IMG/VR virus record: IMGVR_UViG_3300025122_004783
Span: 1 to 44,862 of that record
Strand: one strand, 5' to 3'
DNA length: 44,862 nucleotides
Source: a virus
The notes beneath the pieces are model-generated. The model made no database searches. It was not told where the DNA came from and saw only the letters and a list, made by a program, of their open reading frames with translations. Positions 1 to 9,783 of the stretch are shown here, piece after piece. The stretch's first letter is position 1; each line of letters opens with the position of its first letter. The position numbers and the translations under genes are program-made.

Positions 1-3000
1 GATGGGAAAGTCATTGTACCCAGAGACACCCCTTTTGATTCGAGACGAGAATACTTTCCTCCTTCTAGGAAAAAGTCACCAACTTCGGCAACAAAGTTGC
101 TGGCCATTAGTGTATAGAGGTTGTCAGCAGGTGAGCCTGCGATGCTAGCACTAACATCTGCAAACTGGCCTAGGCTAACTAATGGATTGGGCTCCATATC
201 TGTGCACGATAGTCCATTCATGTGGGCGCCTGGGTTGATAATCGTTTCGAATGGTAAGCGCTTATCCCAAAATGTACCAGACACATAATTATCTGTCCAG
301 CCCGTTGTAGGATACCACGCATAATTTTCACCATCGGCGCCAACGGGGGCGCCAATGCTGCTGCTAAGGTTGGCTCTATAAAGTCGGGCACCATCAGATA
401 CCATCGGCCAATCGCAAGCCATACCAGATTTAATTGAATTATAAAGAATTCCCGGAGCAAAAAGCGGCTGCAGGACCATGCGCAGGGCCGGTGCTCTGGG
501 CTCGAAATTTCCTCGTTGGGCCCAAAATGGATCGATGGCTGCGGCCTCTTTGGTTAATGCTTGGCCATAAGACTTGCTAAATTGTGATACAAGTTGAAGT
601 GTGCGATCAGCCGGATAGAATCCTTTATATGGATTAAACTTAAGAACAGCACGACATGTTAGTTTAATCTGCTTTGCTTCTAAATCTGACATCTTTCGGA
701 CATCTAAAAACTTCTCCATGAAATCAGAGTTTGAGAAGTCTTTATAGAAATTGGCGTCTCTACTGTCAAAGGATGTGCCAGGAATTGAGAGGTCGTTAAA
801 GTCATCGACATCTCCCATAAGATAATTTTCTATTCGCTCGCTAATTCTGAATTCTGGTACAATAGAATAACCACGGTTCTTGTATTTTAGATCTAGATCT
901 TTGAACTTTCCATAATCATTGTACCATGGTTTGGACGCAGCAGTTACAAACTGCAAGGTCTTGATGCCGTTGGGGTTAATATTCCCGGAAAAGTATCCTG
1001 CAGTATCTGGCGCGTCCCACATTGCTTCTCCGGCGCCTAGGCTGGCGGCTTTGAACCCATATGTGGTATGTGGCCTGAGCCCACCAAAAGGCCCTAGATC
1101 GCGTACAGAACATGAAGGATTAGAGAAGTTGGGAGGATTAACTGATAGCGGTGAAGCTAGTGTTTGTTTTCTAGCGTACAATGCTGCTGGAGACGTGCCA
1201 AGCGCAAACACTGCATCACTATATTCAGCATGAGTAGACCATATATTGCCATTTTTTAGATTTGACGCGGTTTGATGCAGCCAACTATATGTGTTTTGTA
1301 GCTCACCAGCTACGCCGGCAGGGTTGGCGCGCCTATTGTCGACCGTGTCGCCATATTGGCCAGTGGTAGATGCGGCGCCGGTCAGCAGTGCTCCGCCTTG
1401 GCGTAGGGTGTTGGTGATCAGCAGCTCTCCGGCGGCGGAGGTCAAGGTGGTAATGACAGGAGATCTAGTTCTAGTTAAGAATCCAAACGGTGCATCAAGA
1501 GGCCAGCAACTTGCGCTTAATGCTTTAGATATACCCATTGAATTCGACAAAATTGTTTTACTACCAAGATTGATGCGGCCGGCCAAAGAGTCCCTCCACA
1601 TTAGATTATCGTAGCCAACTCTCTGTGTAACTGTGCTTGCAAACTCATTCTTTAAGGAGGGGAAGAGGCTTTCTTTATAGTGAACCCAGTTTAATGCTAT
1701 GCCCGACCGGTCTTTTAATGCAATAAGTTGTTCGAACGGGGTGACTTCTCCCTCAAGGTAGGTGGGAATATTAAAATAATCATCTAGAGACCTACTATTA
1801 AAGTAGATAAACTCATTGTTATATGATGTTTTTAGTGTCGCATTTGAAGTTCTGACAATTGTTTCGCTGGCTACGGTATGTTCAGTTTCATAATCGAAGT
1901 TAACAAATACTGGAAGACCTCTGACTGAAACTGGCCGAAGATCGAATTCTTGCGGAGTTCCAGGAGTTAGATATTCGATGCTCAATTTGTTGCGCGCTCT
2001 TTGGTCTTTCAAAATCGGATGGTCATTCAGATGCGTTTGAGCGAAGGTTCCCCAACCATAGATGCCATTGCGTTTGAGAAGTAGAGCGTGGAACATCGCG
2101 CTGCGGCAGCCATCTAGAGAGGGGGGAGTACCGGGCCCGGGCCCAACGGCAGGTACAAGCGTGAAATTTCGGTACTGGGTGTTGGTGGTTTCGTGGGCGT
2201 CCGTTAGTGCGGTGCCCGAGGGATATCCCAGCGTATTCATATAAGAAGCGTTTGAACCCGATGGGCCAGTAGTAGTAATTGGCTCATATACATTCAAATT
2301 TAAGTTACCAAATGCTGTGGGGATAAATGAATCCGCAAATCCAATATCTGCTATAGCTTGCCTGCTGCCTCCCCACCCTCTTTGGCCGCCTTGTTCGAAC
2401 GACCCAAAGTCGCTAGCGCTCATAAACGGGAAAAACGATTCGAAGCCATCTGCGGAACTGGAGTACATTCCCTCTTTCGGGCCTTGCATTGGCATGAAAC
2501 CATAGTACCTCAGATCCGTAGACTGCGACATTGCTCCAGTGATCCAAGCATATTGTCTATCAGACCTAGGAATCTGATGTTGGACATAAAAGTTGTCATA
2601 TAATGAAGAGGAGATAACTGTACCGGCAGATGAGGTGCCGGTCAGGCGCATGCGGGGAAGACTGTTTCTATGAACCTTGTGGAAGCCGGGTAATTGATCT
2701 AACGATGCGCCAGCGAGCGCGTCCGTTACCCATAATGAGTCGCGACCAAAGCGCGCGGTGTGGCGAGCGAGGTGTGAACGAAGGCCATAGTCATAGCCGT
2801 GGATGTCCGCCACTCGGATACCTGGGCCACCAGCGCCTGTGGCCTCTGAAACGGAGCCAGAGGGCCCCTGAGAGGGTTTAATGACGCTTAAATTGCGATA
2901 GATGGTACCATTATATACTGAAAACTCATTTGATCTAACGTCGCGATATCCCGGAGGGCCTACTTCAAGTCCGCCAGGATTAGAGAACTTAGAAACGATG

Positions 3001-6000
3001 ACAGATGATTGTGATGCATTGGCAGATAAATAGCTTATTGAATAAGGCTCCATGAATTCATAATGACCATCATCAGATCGGTGAATATCCAAGAATGTGC
3101 GCGTTATAGTTGAACTAGTTGCTCGCTGATCGCTGAAGAGAAGCGGAAGCGTCGGTTGATTTTTTATAAACTGTCGAGGATTACTATATGCTCCAACCGT
3201 ATGTACAATTTCATAGTTATGTCGATAGTTTCCAAGAATTGTGGAGCCAGATCTCAAACGAATGTTCTTAAAAACATATGGGGTTTTGGCTACAAAGTCT
3301 CTATAATAAACTGCTTTCTGTGAGGCGGTCATTGGATATGGGCGCGCAAACAGTGCGTTTGCCTCTGGCCACGGATAGTCTGCACCAACCATTCCGATAG
3401 CGCCTGTGGTTGCGGCCGCACAAGATCCTAATAATATTTTCCAAGCTTCTGGGCGTGTTGTGTAGTTATCTAAATTATTGTACGCTGGGCCCTTATTGGC
3501 GTCATGTTTGTTGAGTGGGACGTGGCGCGATTGGTGGCCACCGGCAGCATATTCAGACCATGGGCCCTGCATTGGGCGCTCCATATCTTCGCCATATACA
3601 TCATTGTGCAAATTTGTAATTTCAACACTTGCTGTAACTCTATTAATAACATCTTTGTTGTATCCGCTTTTAACCGATGAACTCATGATATTGAACGGGA
3701 AGGAAAGAGTCGACTTGGTAGTTGTGTAACCAACCCCATCTTCATAGTTGCGGCCGGCAACTACTTTAATAACACGTTTAACTTTTTCGTTTGGTTTGCT
3801 TTCTATACGATCAGTTTGTTCCAGCTCTTGTATGTCAACAAGATCTTGAATTTTTGCTAGCAAAACATTTCTAGGAACAAAAACGGCGCCGTCTGTGTTA
3901 ACTGGGCCAGCAGGATACAAAGCATTGTATGTAAAGCCAAGCCTTTTCATAGCATCAAAGTTGGTGCCCCCTTTGATGTTTTTAGTTGTCTTCGCAACAA
4001 AAGTAAACGTACCAGCGAACTGCGAGGCTTGTTTTGGATCAAGTTGATATGTCGTACCATCTACAGACGAGAGTGTTGGCATACTGCTACTCAGAGCCCA
4101 TCGGGACCACATAATATTTTTAAAGGTTTGTCGTTGAGCATCGATGGTTGAATCCCCAGAAGTTATTTCTGGAGCATCTGTTTCGGCCCGGCGGCGCCAA
4201 TATTCCCTTCTAACCTTTGTGCTACGAGGACTTTGTGGCGGGATAACACCGATGCCTTCATCGCCAGTGTACGACGGTGTCGCGGGATTGCCTTGTAATG
4301 CCGCGGCCGGCTCTGGATAAAAGTCTTCAAGCGTTGGATATAATGTCTTGTATTTGTTTCTCTCTAGTACATGGCTCTCAACGGTATTATACGTATCTGA
4401 TACGAAATTCGCAGACGCAGGAACCAGCTGGCCAATTATTATTGATAATGCATCGTCAAACCATTTGTAATATTCTGTAAATCTTTCAACAGTTTGAATA
4501 TTTTGGACTCTATCAAAATATATTTTTCTTAAGTATTCTAATGATTTATAGCGCGCGCGATACCGGTTAACTGGCTGCCCTATCAAGTTATGGAAGTCAA
4601 CTGCACCGGCAAAAAAGTCTAGTATTTCTTCGGTTACTGATGCATACAAACTCTTCTCAATGGTATAAACATAATTGGGCACCTGCTCGACCAGACCAAA
4701 TACTTGATCATCGGTACTCAAAACCTGAACCATATCGGATGATACGACTTGTTCGGGGTCTATGAATTTAAAATAGTTAGTATTAATCCCCGCTATTACG
4801 TCTGAATCGCTAGCACCAAACCCGGCACCCTTTCCGCTGTGCTGATAACCAGCGACATCTGCCATCCAGCCAAAACTGCTTCTAAATTCAGCCGAGCCCG
4901 AACTTAAATCTGTTACGTAGAAGTTCCCTGCGGCATTAGATGATGTTACATTTCCAAAATACCAGTCGAGCGCTAGCGTATTAAAGTTGTGAGTGCGTAA
5001 AGAACCAGAATCTATTGGAGATGGACTCTCGTATGAACCAGAAATACCATAATTTTCTCCGTCAAACAGGTGCTGATTCAAGCTTGTGTCATCAATATAT
5101 TTTGTCCAATACTTTACGGATGACGCCAGTATATCTGTCTTTTGCAGATTGGCGCCAGTTATGTTTGTGTTGCGAGCGCCGACATATATTCTTTTATCAG
5201 ACTTTAGAATATTTTTAGCAGTGTCCAAAGAAACAGAACCAGTTGCTTCAAACGAATTTGCTATTGTTCCCAGATTGTTGTTGACACCCCTGAAAATAAC
5301 ATCATATGTAGAACTGGTGGCCTGGTATACAATATCGTGTAATGGGTAGCCGCTTGGCTTAATTCTAACCGACAAGTTCCATACGCTGTCATCATATACA
5401 TCAAAGAAGGTACTACTAGTAAGTGTTGGGAAAGGGTGTGGATCAATTGAAGATGTTAGTGTAAAGTATACATTCTTGGAATACTCTTCATCTCGTATGG
5501 CGTGTACTTGGAAGTTGGCAACATCTTGTGCGCCGGTAAGAAACGCGGTGTCGGCCCGAGTGAGCGCTGAGCCTGAGTTAACCGTTTGCATTCCAAAAAT
5601 AGAAGCGCTCAAGAAATCACGTGGGAATGTGTCTAAGCCTCTAATAAATCTCGGGAACACAATCGAAGCTTCCGCGGTAAAGCCATATCTGTCTTCGTAA
5701 CCATCTTGTTGGCTACCACTAATATAACCTCTACTAGCCGAAGTGCCGCCAGTAAAGTTTGTTTTAGTCATGCCGGCAGTACCACTATCTGTCAAAGTAA
5801 TAGTTGTGTTGCCGGACGGGCCGGCTGTTGCCTGAGTTACAGTCACAACTGCTCCATCAACAGTGGCAGTAAACCTTGTCCCTGCTGGACCCGATGAAGT
5901 GTTAATGACATTCATCAGGTTAGTTGCTGTTTGATTATTCGAGATCGTGGCTTCAAATGTACCGTTAACAGAACTTTGGTCGCCTTGTGTAAAGTCATAA

Positions 6001-8147
6001 TTAGTGCCATCAGTAGCAACCAAGTTCACCTTGTCGCCGGCGTTGAGTTCGGTGTACGCCGTGATGGTTATTGTCGCAGTTGCTGCAGTCTGGGGATTTT
6101 CTGCATTCGTATGTGGATCGGCAGCCTGATATACAACTGCGGTGATTGCATCACTGTTGTTAAAGTTGGCGTATTTTGTATTCTTTCGTGTCTGCTTAAG
6201 GTTTGTCTTTAGTTCGAACTGTTGATTATTAGAATATACTCTAAATGAAACCAAATTGTCGTCAAGATTGAAACACCTTAAGACATTCCTAATCGCCTTT
6301 TCTGTTCCCTTTGCCTTATAAATCTTAGCGAGGTTATTGTATAAGTTAGAATAAATCAAGTCTTTCGCTTGCTTAACATCTCCTTCGAGCAGTTTTGTGT
6401 CGGTTCTGTTTTTAAACTTCTCTAAAATTGTTGAATCGATGAAGATCTCTGGCGCGTATAGCCCTAAAGATTGTGGCAAATGTTGCGAAAATGGTAGTGG
6501 CTCATGAGAAGCACTCGTATAACTTAGGTTTCTAAACGTCGGCAAAGCACTAATCTGCATGTGTAGCTTGTCGAAATATACACCTAAAATATGACAAATT
6601 CTATCTAGATCGGTTTGATCACTTATTTCGTTGTCTTCTGTAAGCCATGCTGGGACAAGATTTCTTACTAAGCCACTATTTTGAGAGTCGTGATAAGATC
6701 CGGTCGCAAGGAGTTCGCTCTTTAAAGAAATGACATCAGGATGCTCTGAATAGATAATGGGATCTTCATATTCTTTTATTGCGGCGGAGGCAGATAGTAT
6801 TGCAGATCCAGTATTTCTAGAGGCGGCTGTATAGCCTGTCCACGTTCCGTTGCATAAACGACCACCATAGTCCAACACAACACTGTCGACAGAAGTAACC
6901 CCTGTGATACCTTCATTAAACTTGTAGTACATTCCAAGCTCTGTGTTGGCTATGTCAGTGTTAACACCGCCCCTGATTTGATCGAACCAATATTTGCCAA
7001 TCTGGCCGCCATTGCGAGCAACCTTCCAAAACCTAAATTCATCGAGAGAGCCGCTCATCTTGCCGGCGCCGACATATGCAGACGGTAGTGTGCCTCCGAC
7101 TGCGGTGCCAGAAGGTGCGGTTAGTAACGCGCCAAGACGACCAACCATATTCTTTGAGTTGAGTTCATTTAATGTCGTGCCGGTATATGTATTTGTATCA
7201 TTGAGATATCCATTAACATACAATTTGGCAACAAGATCGCTACCGGAGTTTTGTAGAACGAACGCATAGTGTCCCCAGTCGCTTAGGGTACCCGCGAGAT
7301 CCTGACCGATAGAAGATGTAAAGCAGAACTGCGCTGAGGAACTCAATGTTCCAGATTGTGCCGTGATCAAGAATGGACTGCTGGCGCCGCCACCAGTGCC
7401 ACCTGTCAATTCAATTGTAATGCGCCCATAGGCGTCACTTGACGATAGCTCGTTGTTCCACATGTCGAACGCAACTTGTTTAGTCGTGAATCCGGATGTA
7501 TAAGAACCAGTTTTGGTCCAAAACTCAACTGTTACACCGTTATCAAAATCTGACTTAAGGTTGGACTCTCTTGAACCAGAGCCGTAATCGCTTCTTAGGC
7601 CGGCTGTATCATAGATAGCCGTATCATATATGTTGTTGTTTTGGAATTTGCTGGAGAGAGGATCTGGCTCCATGCTTTTAAGACTAGTAAGGGTGCTAGA
7701 TATGTTGGGGCCGCCATAAAATGTTATATCTTCTAGCGTGGACGGCAATCCATAGCCGCTGCTATATCTCTCTGCCGCTAGAGCACCCCAGCCGCCGGTG
7801 CAGAAAGATATATATCCGTTTCTCCGAGGATACAAATTATTAAAAATATGTTTCTCAATCGATAAGGACTTATTATAAAATGCGTTAAGCTCGGCATCGG
7901 AGCCATCATACGGATAAAAATCCAAGATTCTCTCAACTGCCGACTTGTAATACAGATAAGCAGAACCAAATTTAGCAAACGAACTTGGATCAGAATAATC
8001 AACTTGTGGCAAAAACGAGTCCTGCTTGGTTTTTAATTGCTGCAGGTTTTTGGAAGACTCGATTTCTTTAAACGCGGTCTTCTGTTCTTGGTCGGTTAAA
8101 TATTCTCTTGTTTTATCAGTTGAATTAAAAAGTTTCTTAATACTCAT
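1..8147 (-). CDS. Giant virion adhesion/tail protein with LamG-like domain (C-terminus beyond window)
   Basis: An open frame runs without a stop from the ATG at 8147 to the window edge: 2715 codons, C-terminus missing. The start overlaps the stop of the preceding structural gene by 11 nt. Residues about 200-390 read as a concanavalin-A/LamG-like jelly-roll, with a VEFWTKTGS strand, an LYVNGYLND turn and a terminal SGSLDEFRFWKVAR strand. Residues about 686-804 form a separate Thr/Gly/Asn-rich beta module. The rest is rich in Ser, Thr, Gly, Tyr and Asn, lacks signal peptides or membrane segments, and looks like a phage fibre or baseplate surface protein. Its place after the gp25-gp6 wedge genes fits a tail fibre, host-recognition or peripheral baseplate role. 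LamG-like domains commonly bind glycans, so adsorption is the likeliest function, but this is inference. I verified the reading frame at several internal points. Confidence 0.85.
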   Translation of the reverse strand, partial: MSIKKLFNSTDKTREYLTDQEQKTAFKEIESSKNLQQLKTKQDSFLPQVDYSDPSSFAKFGSAYLYYKSAVERILDFYPYDGSDAELNAFYNKSLSIEKHIFNNLYPRRNGYISFCTGGWGALAAERYSSGYGLPSTLEDITFYGGPNISSTLTSLKSMEPDPLSSKFQNNNIYDTAIYDTAGLRSDYGSGSRESNLKSDFDNGVTVEFWTKTGSYTSGFTTKQVAFDMWNNELSSSDAYGRITIELTGGTGGGASSPFLITAQSGTLSSSAQFCFTSSIGQDLAGTLSDWGHYAFVLQNSGSDLVAKLYVNGYLNDTNTYTGTTLNELNSKNMVGRLGALLTAPSGTAVGGTLPSAYVGAGKMSGSLDEFRFWKVARNGGQIGKYWFDQIRGGVNTDIANTELGMYYKFNEGITGVTSVDSVVLDYGGRLCNGTWTGYTAASRNTGSAILSASAAIKEYEDPIIYSEHPDVISLKSELLATGSYHDSQNSGLVRNLVPAWLTEDNEISDQTDLDRICHILGVYFDKLHMQISALPTFRNLSYTSASHEPLPFSQHLPQSLGLYAPEIFIDSTILEKFKNRTDTKLLEGDVKQAKDLIYSNLYNNLAKIYKAKGTEKAIRNVLRCFNLDDNLVSFRVYSNNQQFELKTNLKQTRKNTKYANFNNSDAITAVVYQAADPHTNAENPQTAATATITITAYTELNAGDKVNLVATDGTNYDFTQGDQSSVNGTFEATISNNQTATNLMNVINTSSGPAGTRFTATVDGAVVTVTQATAGPSGNTTITLTDSGTAGMTKTNFTGGTSASRGYISGSQQDGYEDRYGFTAEASIVFPRFIRGLDTFPRDFLSASIFGMQTVNSGSALTRADTAFLTGAQDVANFQVHAIRDEEYSKNVYFTLTSSIDPHPFPTLTSSTFFDVYDDSVWNLSVRIKPSGYPLHDIVYQATSSTYDVIFRGVNNNLGTIANSFEATGSVSLDTAKNILKSDKRIYVGARNTNITGANLQKTDILASSVKYWTKYIDDTSLNQHLFDGENYGISGSYESPSPIDSGSLRTHNFNTLALDWYFGNVTSSNAAGNFYVTDLSSGSAEFRSSFGWMADVAGYQHSGKGAGFGASDSDVIAGINTNYFKFIDPEQVVSSDMVQVLSTDDQVFGLVEQVPNYVYTIEKSLYASVTEEILDFFAGAVDFHNLIGQPVNRYRARYKSLEYLRKIYFDRVQNIQTVERFTEYYKWFDDALSIIIGQLVPASANFVSDTYNTVESHVLERNKYKTLYPTLEDFYPEPAAALQGNPATPSYTGDEGIGVIPPQSPRSTKVRREYWRRRAETDAPEITSGDSTIDAQRQTFKNIMWSRWALSSSMPTLSSVDGTTYQLDPKQASQFAGTFTFVAKTTKNIKGGTNFDAMKRLGFTYNALYPAGPVNTDGAVFVPRNVLLAKIQDLVDIQELEQTDRIESKPNEKVKRVIKVVAGRNYEDGVGYTTTKSTLSFPFNIMSSSVKSGYNKDVINRVTASVEITNLHNDVYGEDMERPMQGPWSEYAAGGHQSRHVPLNKHDANKGPAYNNLDNYTTRPEAWKILLGSCAAATTGAIGMVGADYPWPEANALFARPYPMTASQKAVYYRDFVAKTPYVFKNIRLRSGSTILGNYRHNYEIVHTVGAYSNPRQFIKNQPTLPLLFSDQRATSSTITRTFLDIHRSDDGHYEFMEPYSISYLSANASQSSVIVSKFSNPGGLEVGPPGYRDVRSNEFSVYNGTIYRNLSVIKPSQGPSGSVSEATGAGGPGIRVADIHGYDYGLRSHLARHTARFGRDSLWVTDALAGASLDQLPGFHKVHRNSLPRMRLTGTSSAGTVISSSLYDNFYVQHQIPRSDRQYAWITGAMSQSTDLRYYGFMPMQGPKEGMYSSSADGFESFFPFMSASDFGSFEQGGQRGWGGSRQAIADIGFADSFIPTAFGNLNLNVYEPITTTGPSGSNASYMNTLGYPSGTALTDAHETTNTQYRNFTLVPAVGPGPGTPPSLDGCRSAMFHALLLKRNGIYGWGTFAQTHLNDHPILKDQRARNKLSIEYLTPGTPQEFDLRPVSVRGLPVFVNFDYETEHTVASETIVRTSNATLKTSYNNEFIYFNSRSLDDYFNIPTYLEGEVTPFEQLIALKDRSGIALNWVHYKESLFPSLKNEFASTVTQRVGYDNLMWRDSLAGRINLGSKTILSNSMGISKALSASCWPLDAPFGFLTRTRSPVITTLTSAAGELLITNTLRQGGALLTGAASTTGQYGDTVDNRRANPAGVAGELQNTYSWLHQTASNLKNGNIWSTHAEYSDAVFALGTSPAALYARKQTLASPLSVNPPNFSNPSCSVRDLGPFGGLRPHTTYGFKAASLGAGEAMWDAPDTAGYFSGNINPNGIKTLQFVTAASKPWYNDYGKFKDLDLKYKNRGYSIVPEFRISERIENYLMGDVDDFNDLSIPGTSFDSRDANFYKDFSNSDFMEKFLDVRKMSDLEAKQIKLTCRAVLKFNPYKGFYPADRTLQLVSQFSKSYGQALTKEAAAIDPFWAQRGNFEPRAPALRMVLQPLFAPGILYNSIKSGMACDWPMVSDGARLYRANLSSSIGAPVGADGENYAWYPTTGWTDNYVSGTFWDKRLPFETIINPGAHMNGLSCTDMEPNPLVSLGQFADVSASIAGSPADNLYTLMASNFVAEVGDFFLEGGKYSRLESKGVSLGTMTFP
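5735..6090 (-). other. Self-contained Thr/Gly/Asn-rich beta module inside the giant tail protein
   Basis: This encodes residues about 686-804 of the giant protein. It runs from an ATATITITAY strand through a GDKVNLVATDGTNYDF strand to a TLTDSGTAGMT end. Composition and strand rhythm differ from the flanking text, and both borders look like linkers. From memory, similar modules recur in unrelated structural proteins of marine phages, which would make it a mobile structural insert. I cannot confirm that without a search. Confidence 0.4.
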
Positions 8148-9783
8148 TAGCTATCACTCTAAACTTAAAGGATTTATCTTGTTCGTTCCAGATGCTTAGC
8201 TCCGGATCGTAAAAGGCAAACTTGAGTGCATATTCATATCCGCCCTCAAGCATGCTCATATCTAAGTCAAAATAATTTCCAGATTTGTCAAAAGATAGTC
8301 CGGTACAGTTGTTGCTGCTTGTTCCATGTTCAATCGCCTCATAAGCATCTAGTGTTCTAATAACCCGATAAGATGCGCTCACTATTGATGTAGCCGGCAC
8401 ATTAGCATTAGCTTTTGTGTATATGGTTGGGCTCCAATTTTTATTTCTAACATATAGGTTAAAGCGCGCAGTTTCCTTTGTTGTGTATTTGTTTCTTAGG
8501 TTTGTTATATTGATAAAATATACAGGAGCACGAACGTGGCTAACTGATTCTTGAACTGAACCTGTCGTAATCGGTGTTATTGTCCCAGTAAAGTACTGTG
8601 TCGCAGAAGAAGTTACTTGATCGGTTGCTGTGCCGCTTCCTGTAAACCAAACATCGTATACGGTCATCACCGATGGGCTGCCTGTAAACGCAAAGGAAGC
8701 GGAATATATTCCAGTAGAAACAGCGCCCCCTGTTACAACTGTTGGATCTGCCGATCTAACATAGCCGCTATTGTCTGGAGACAACACCAATGCGGCGCCG
8801 GAAGGATATAAATTATCTGAACTCCCCGAAAATAGACTCACATAAACTCGATTATCTTCACCTAGGTCTGGGATATCTCTCAGGCGGCCGCGCACATAGT
8901 TATATAAATAAATTGTATTCATATTGTCTGCCGCAGGAGCAAGGGAACTACTATAGTAAAAGCTCCCTCTGTTATCTCTCTTGGTAGAATCCCAGCGCGC
9001 TTCAAGAAGCGGTCTTTTATAGTAGTATTGTGAGCTTCTTGCAAAAAACCTCTTAACATAATAATTGGAGGCGACACCGCCAGTAATATCAAGAGTATAT
9101 TCATCGGCCGTTGCTTGAGCAGATGCTATAGAATAATATGCCTCTTGAGAAGATGTAAGCATTATTCCAACGCCATTATTGCCTAAGTCGCCGGCCATCC
9201 AGTGTTCTACAATTCCGGTAATATCAATTTCCAAATTCTCAAGGCCGCTTTCAAAAAGCTGTTTATATGATGGGGGCACACCGCTAGCGTCCCACTGGTT
9301 GGATTGGGTAAGCCAATCGCCGCCAACATGAGTCCACTTGGCCAAGTTTGATGCAGACATCCAATTGGATCCAGTGTTACCGTTTGTTGAATCAGTATAG
9401 TTGGTGTCAAACATTGATATGCCTAAGCCCTCTTGCCAAGAACGCGATAGCGCAAATACAGATAGGGTAAACTGCTTGGGAACAGTTCTGGCGTGTGTCG
9501 AATTAAACATTCTTAAATAAAAGTTTACGCTTCCAGAGGCCGGAATAGTTCCGGCGGTTCGATCCGTAGAAACTGTAGTGATCGGAAACTTAATTAGGGC
9601 GCGTGATAATTCCTGAGAGCCTATGTCGTCTGAACTACTTAATGGATTACGGCCTGCTACAGAAAAGATCTCCAAAACATCCGACTGTCCCATGTTTGAG
9701 CCAGTAGCTCTTATTGTTAAACCCTCTTTAAAGGCGTTTGTAATAGTGTTGTCAGCACTACCGGTATATCTTTTTAAGCCCAT
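8137..9783 (-). CDS. Phage structural protein, baseplate region, DNRLRE-like features
   Basis: This 548-residue protein lies directly after the gp6-like wedge gene and shares one base with its stop (TAATG). It overlaps the next gene by 11 nt. The N-terminal half has long beta strands. One stretch, around residues 185-215, reads LEIDITGIVEHWMAGDLGNN followed by GVGIML, the kind of sequence seen in DNRLRE/disaggregatase-related extracellular beta domains. Before it come a NFYLRMF strand and a W-rich segment. The C-terminal half has Ig-like strand spacing and Ser/Thr-rich linkers. No catalytic motif is visible. By position it may correspond functionally to T4 gp7, gp8 or gp10 (wedge periphery), but I see no specific sequence match. 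Virion structural protein is secure; the exact role is not. Confidence 0.7.
   Translation of the reverse strand: MGLKRYTGSADNTITNAFKEGLTIRATGSNMGQSDVLEIFSVAGRNPLSSSDDIGSQELSRALIKFPITTVSTDRTAGTIPASGSVNFYLRMFNSTHARTVPKQFTLSVFALSRSWQEGLGISMFDTNYTDSTNGNTGSNWMSASNLAKWTHVGGDWLTQSNQWDASGVPPSYKQLFESGLENLEIDITGIVEHWMAGDLGNNGVGIMLTSSQEAYYSIASAQATADEYTLDITGGVASNYYVKRFFARSSQYYYKRPLLEARWDSTKRDNRGSFYYSSSLAPAADNMNTIYLYNYVRGRLRDIPDLGEDNRVYVSLFSGSSDNLYPSGAALVLSPDNSGYVRSADPTVVTGGAVSTGIYSASFAFTGSPSVMTVYDVWFTGSGTATDQVTSSATQYFTGTITPITTGSVQESVSHVRAPVYFINITNLRNKYTTKETARFNLYVRNKNWSPTIYTKANANVPATSIVSASYRVIRTLDAYEAIEHGTSSNNCTGLSFDKSGNYFDLDMSMLEGGYEYALKFAFYDPELSIWNEQDKSFKFRVIANEY

Noticed and set aside
919-7269. Many short plus-strand frames in the first 8 kb that could suggest a gene-poor or decayed region
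   Set aside because: One continuous minus-strand frame from 8147 to the window edge explains the whole region.
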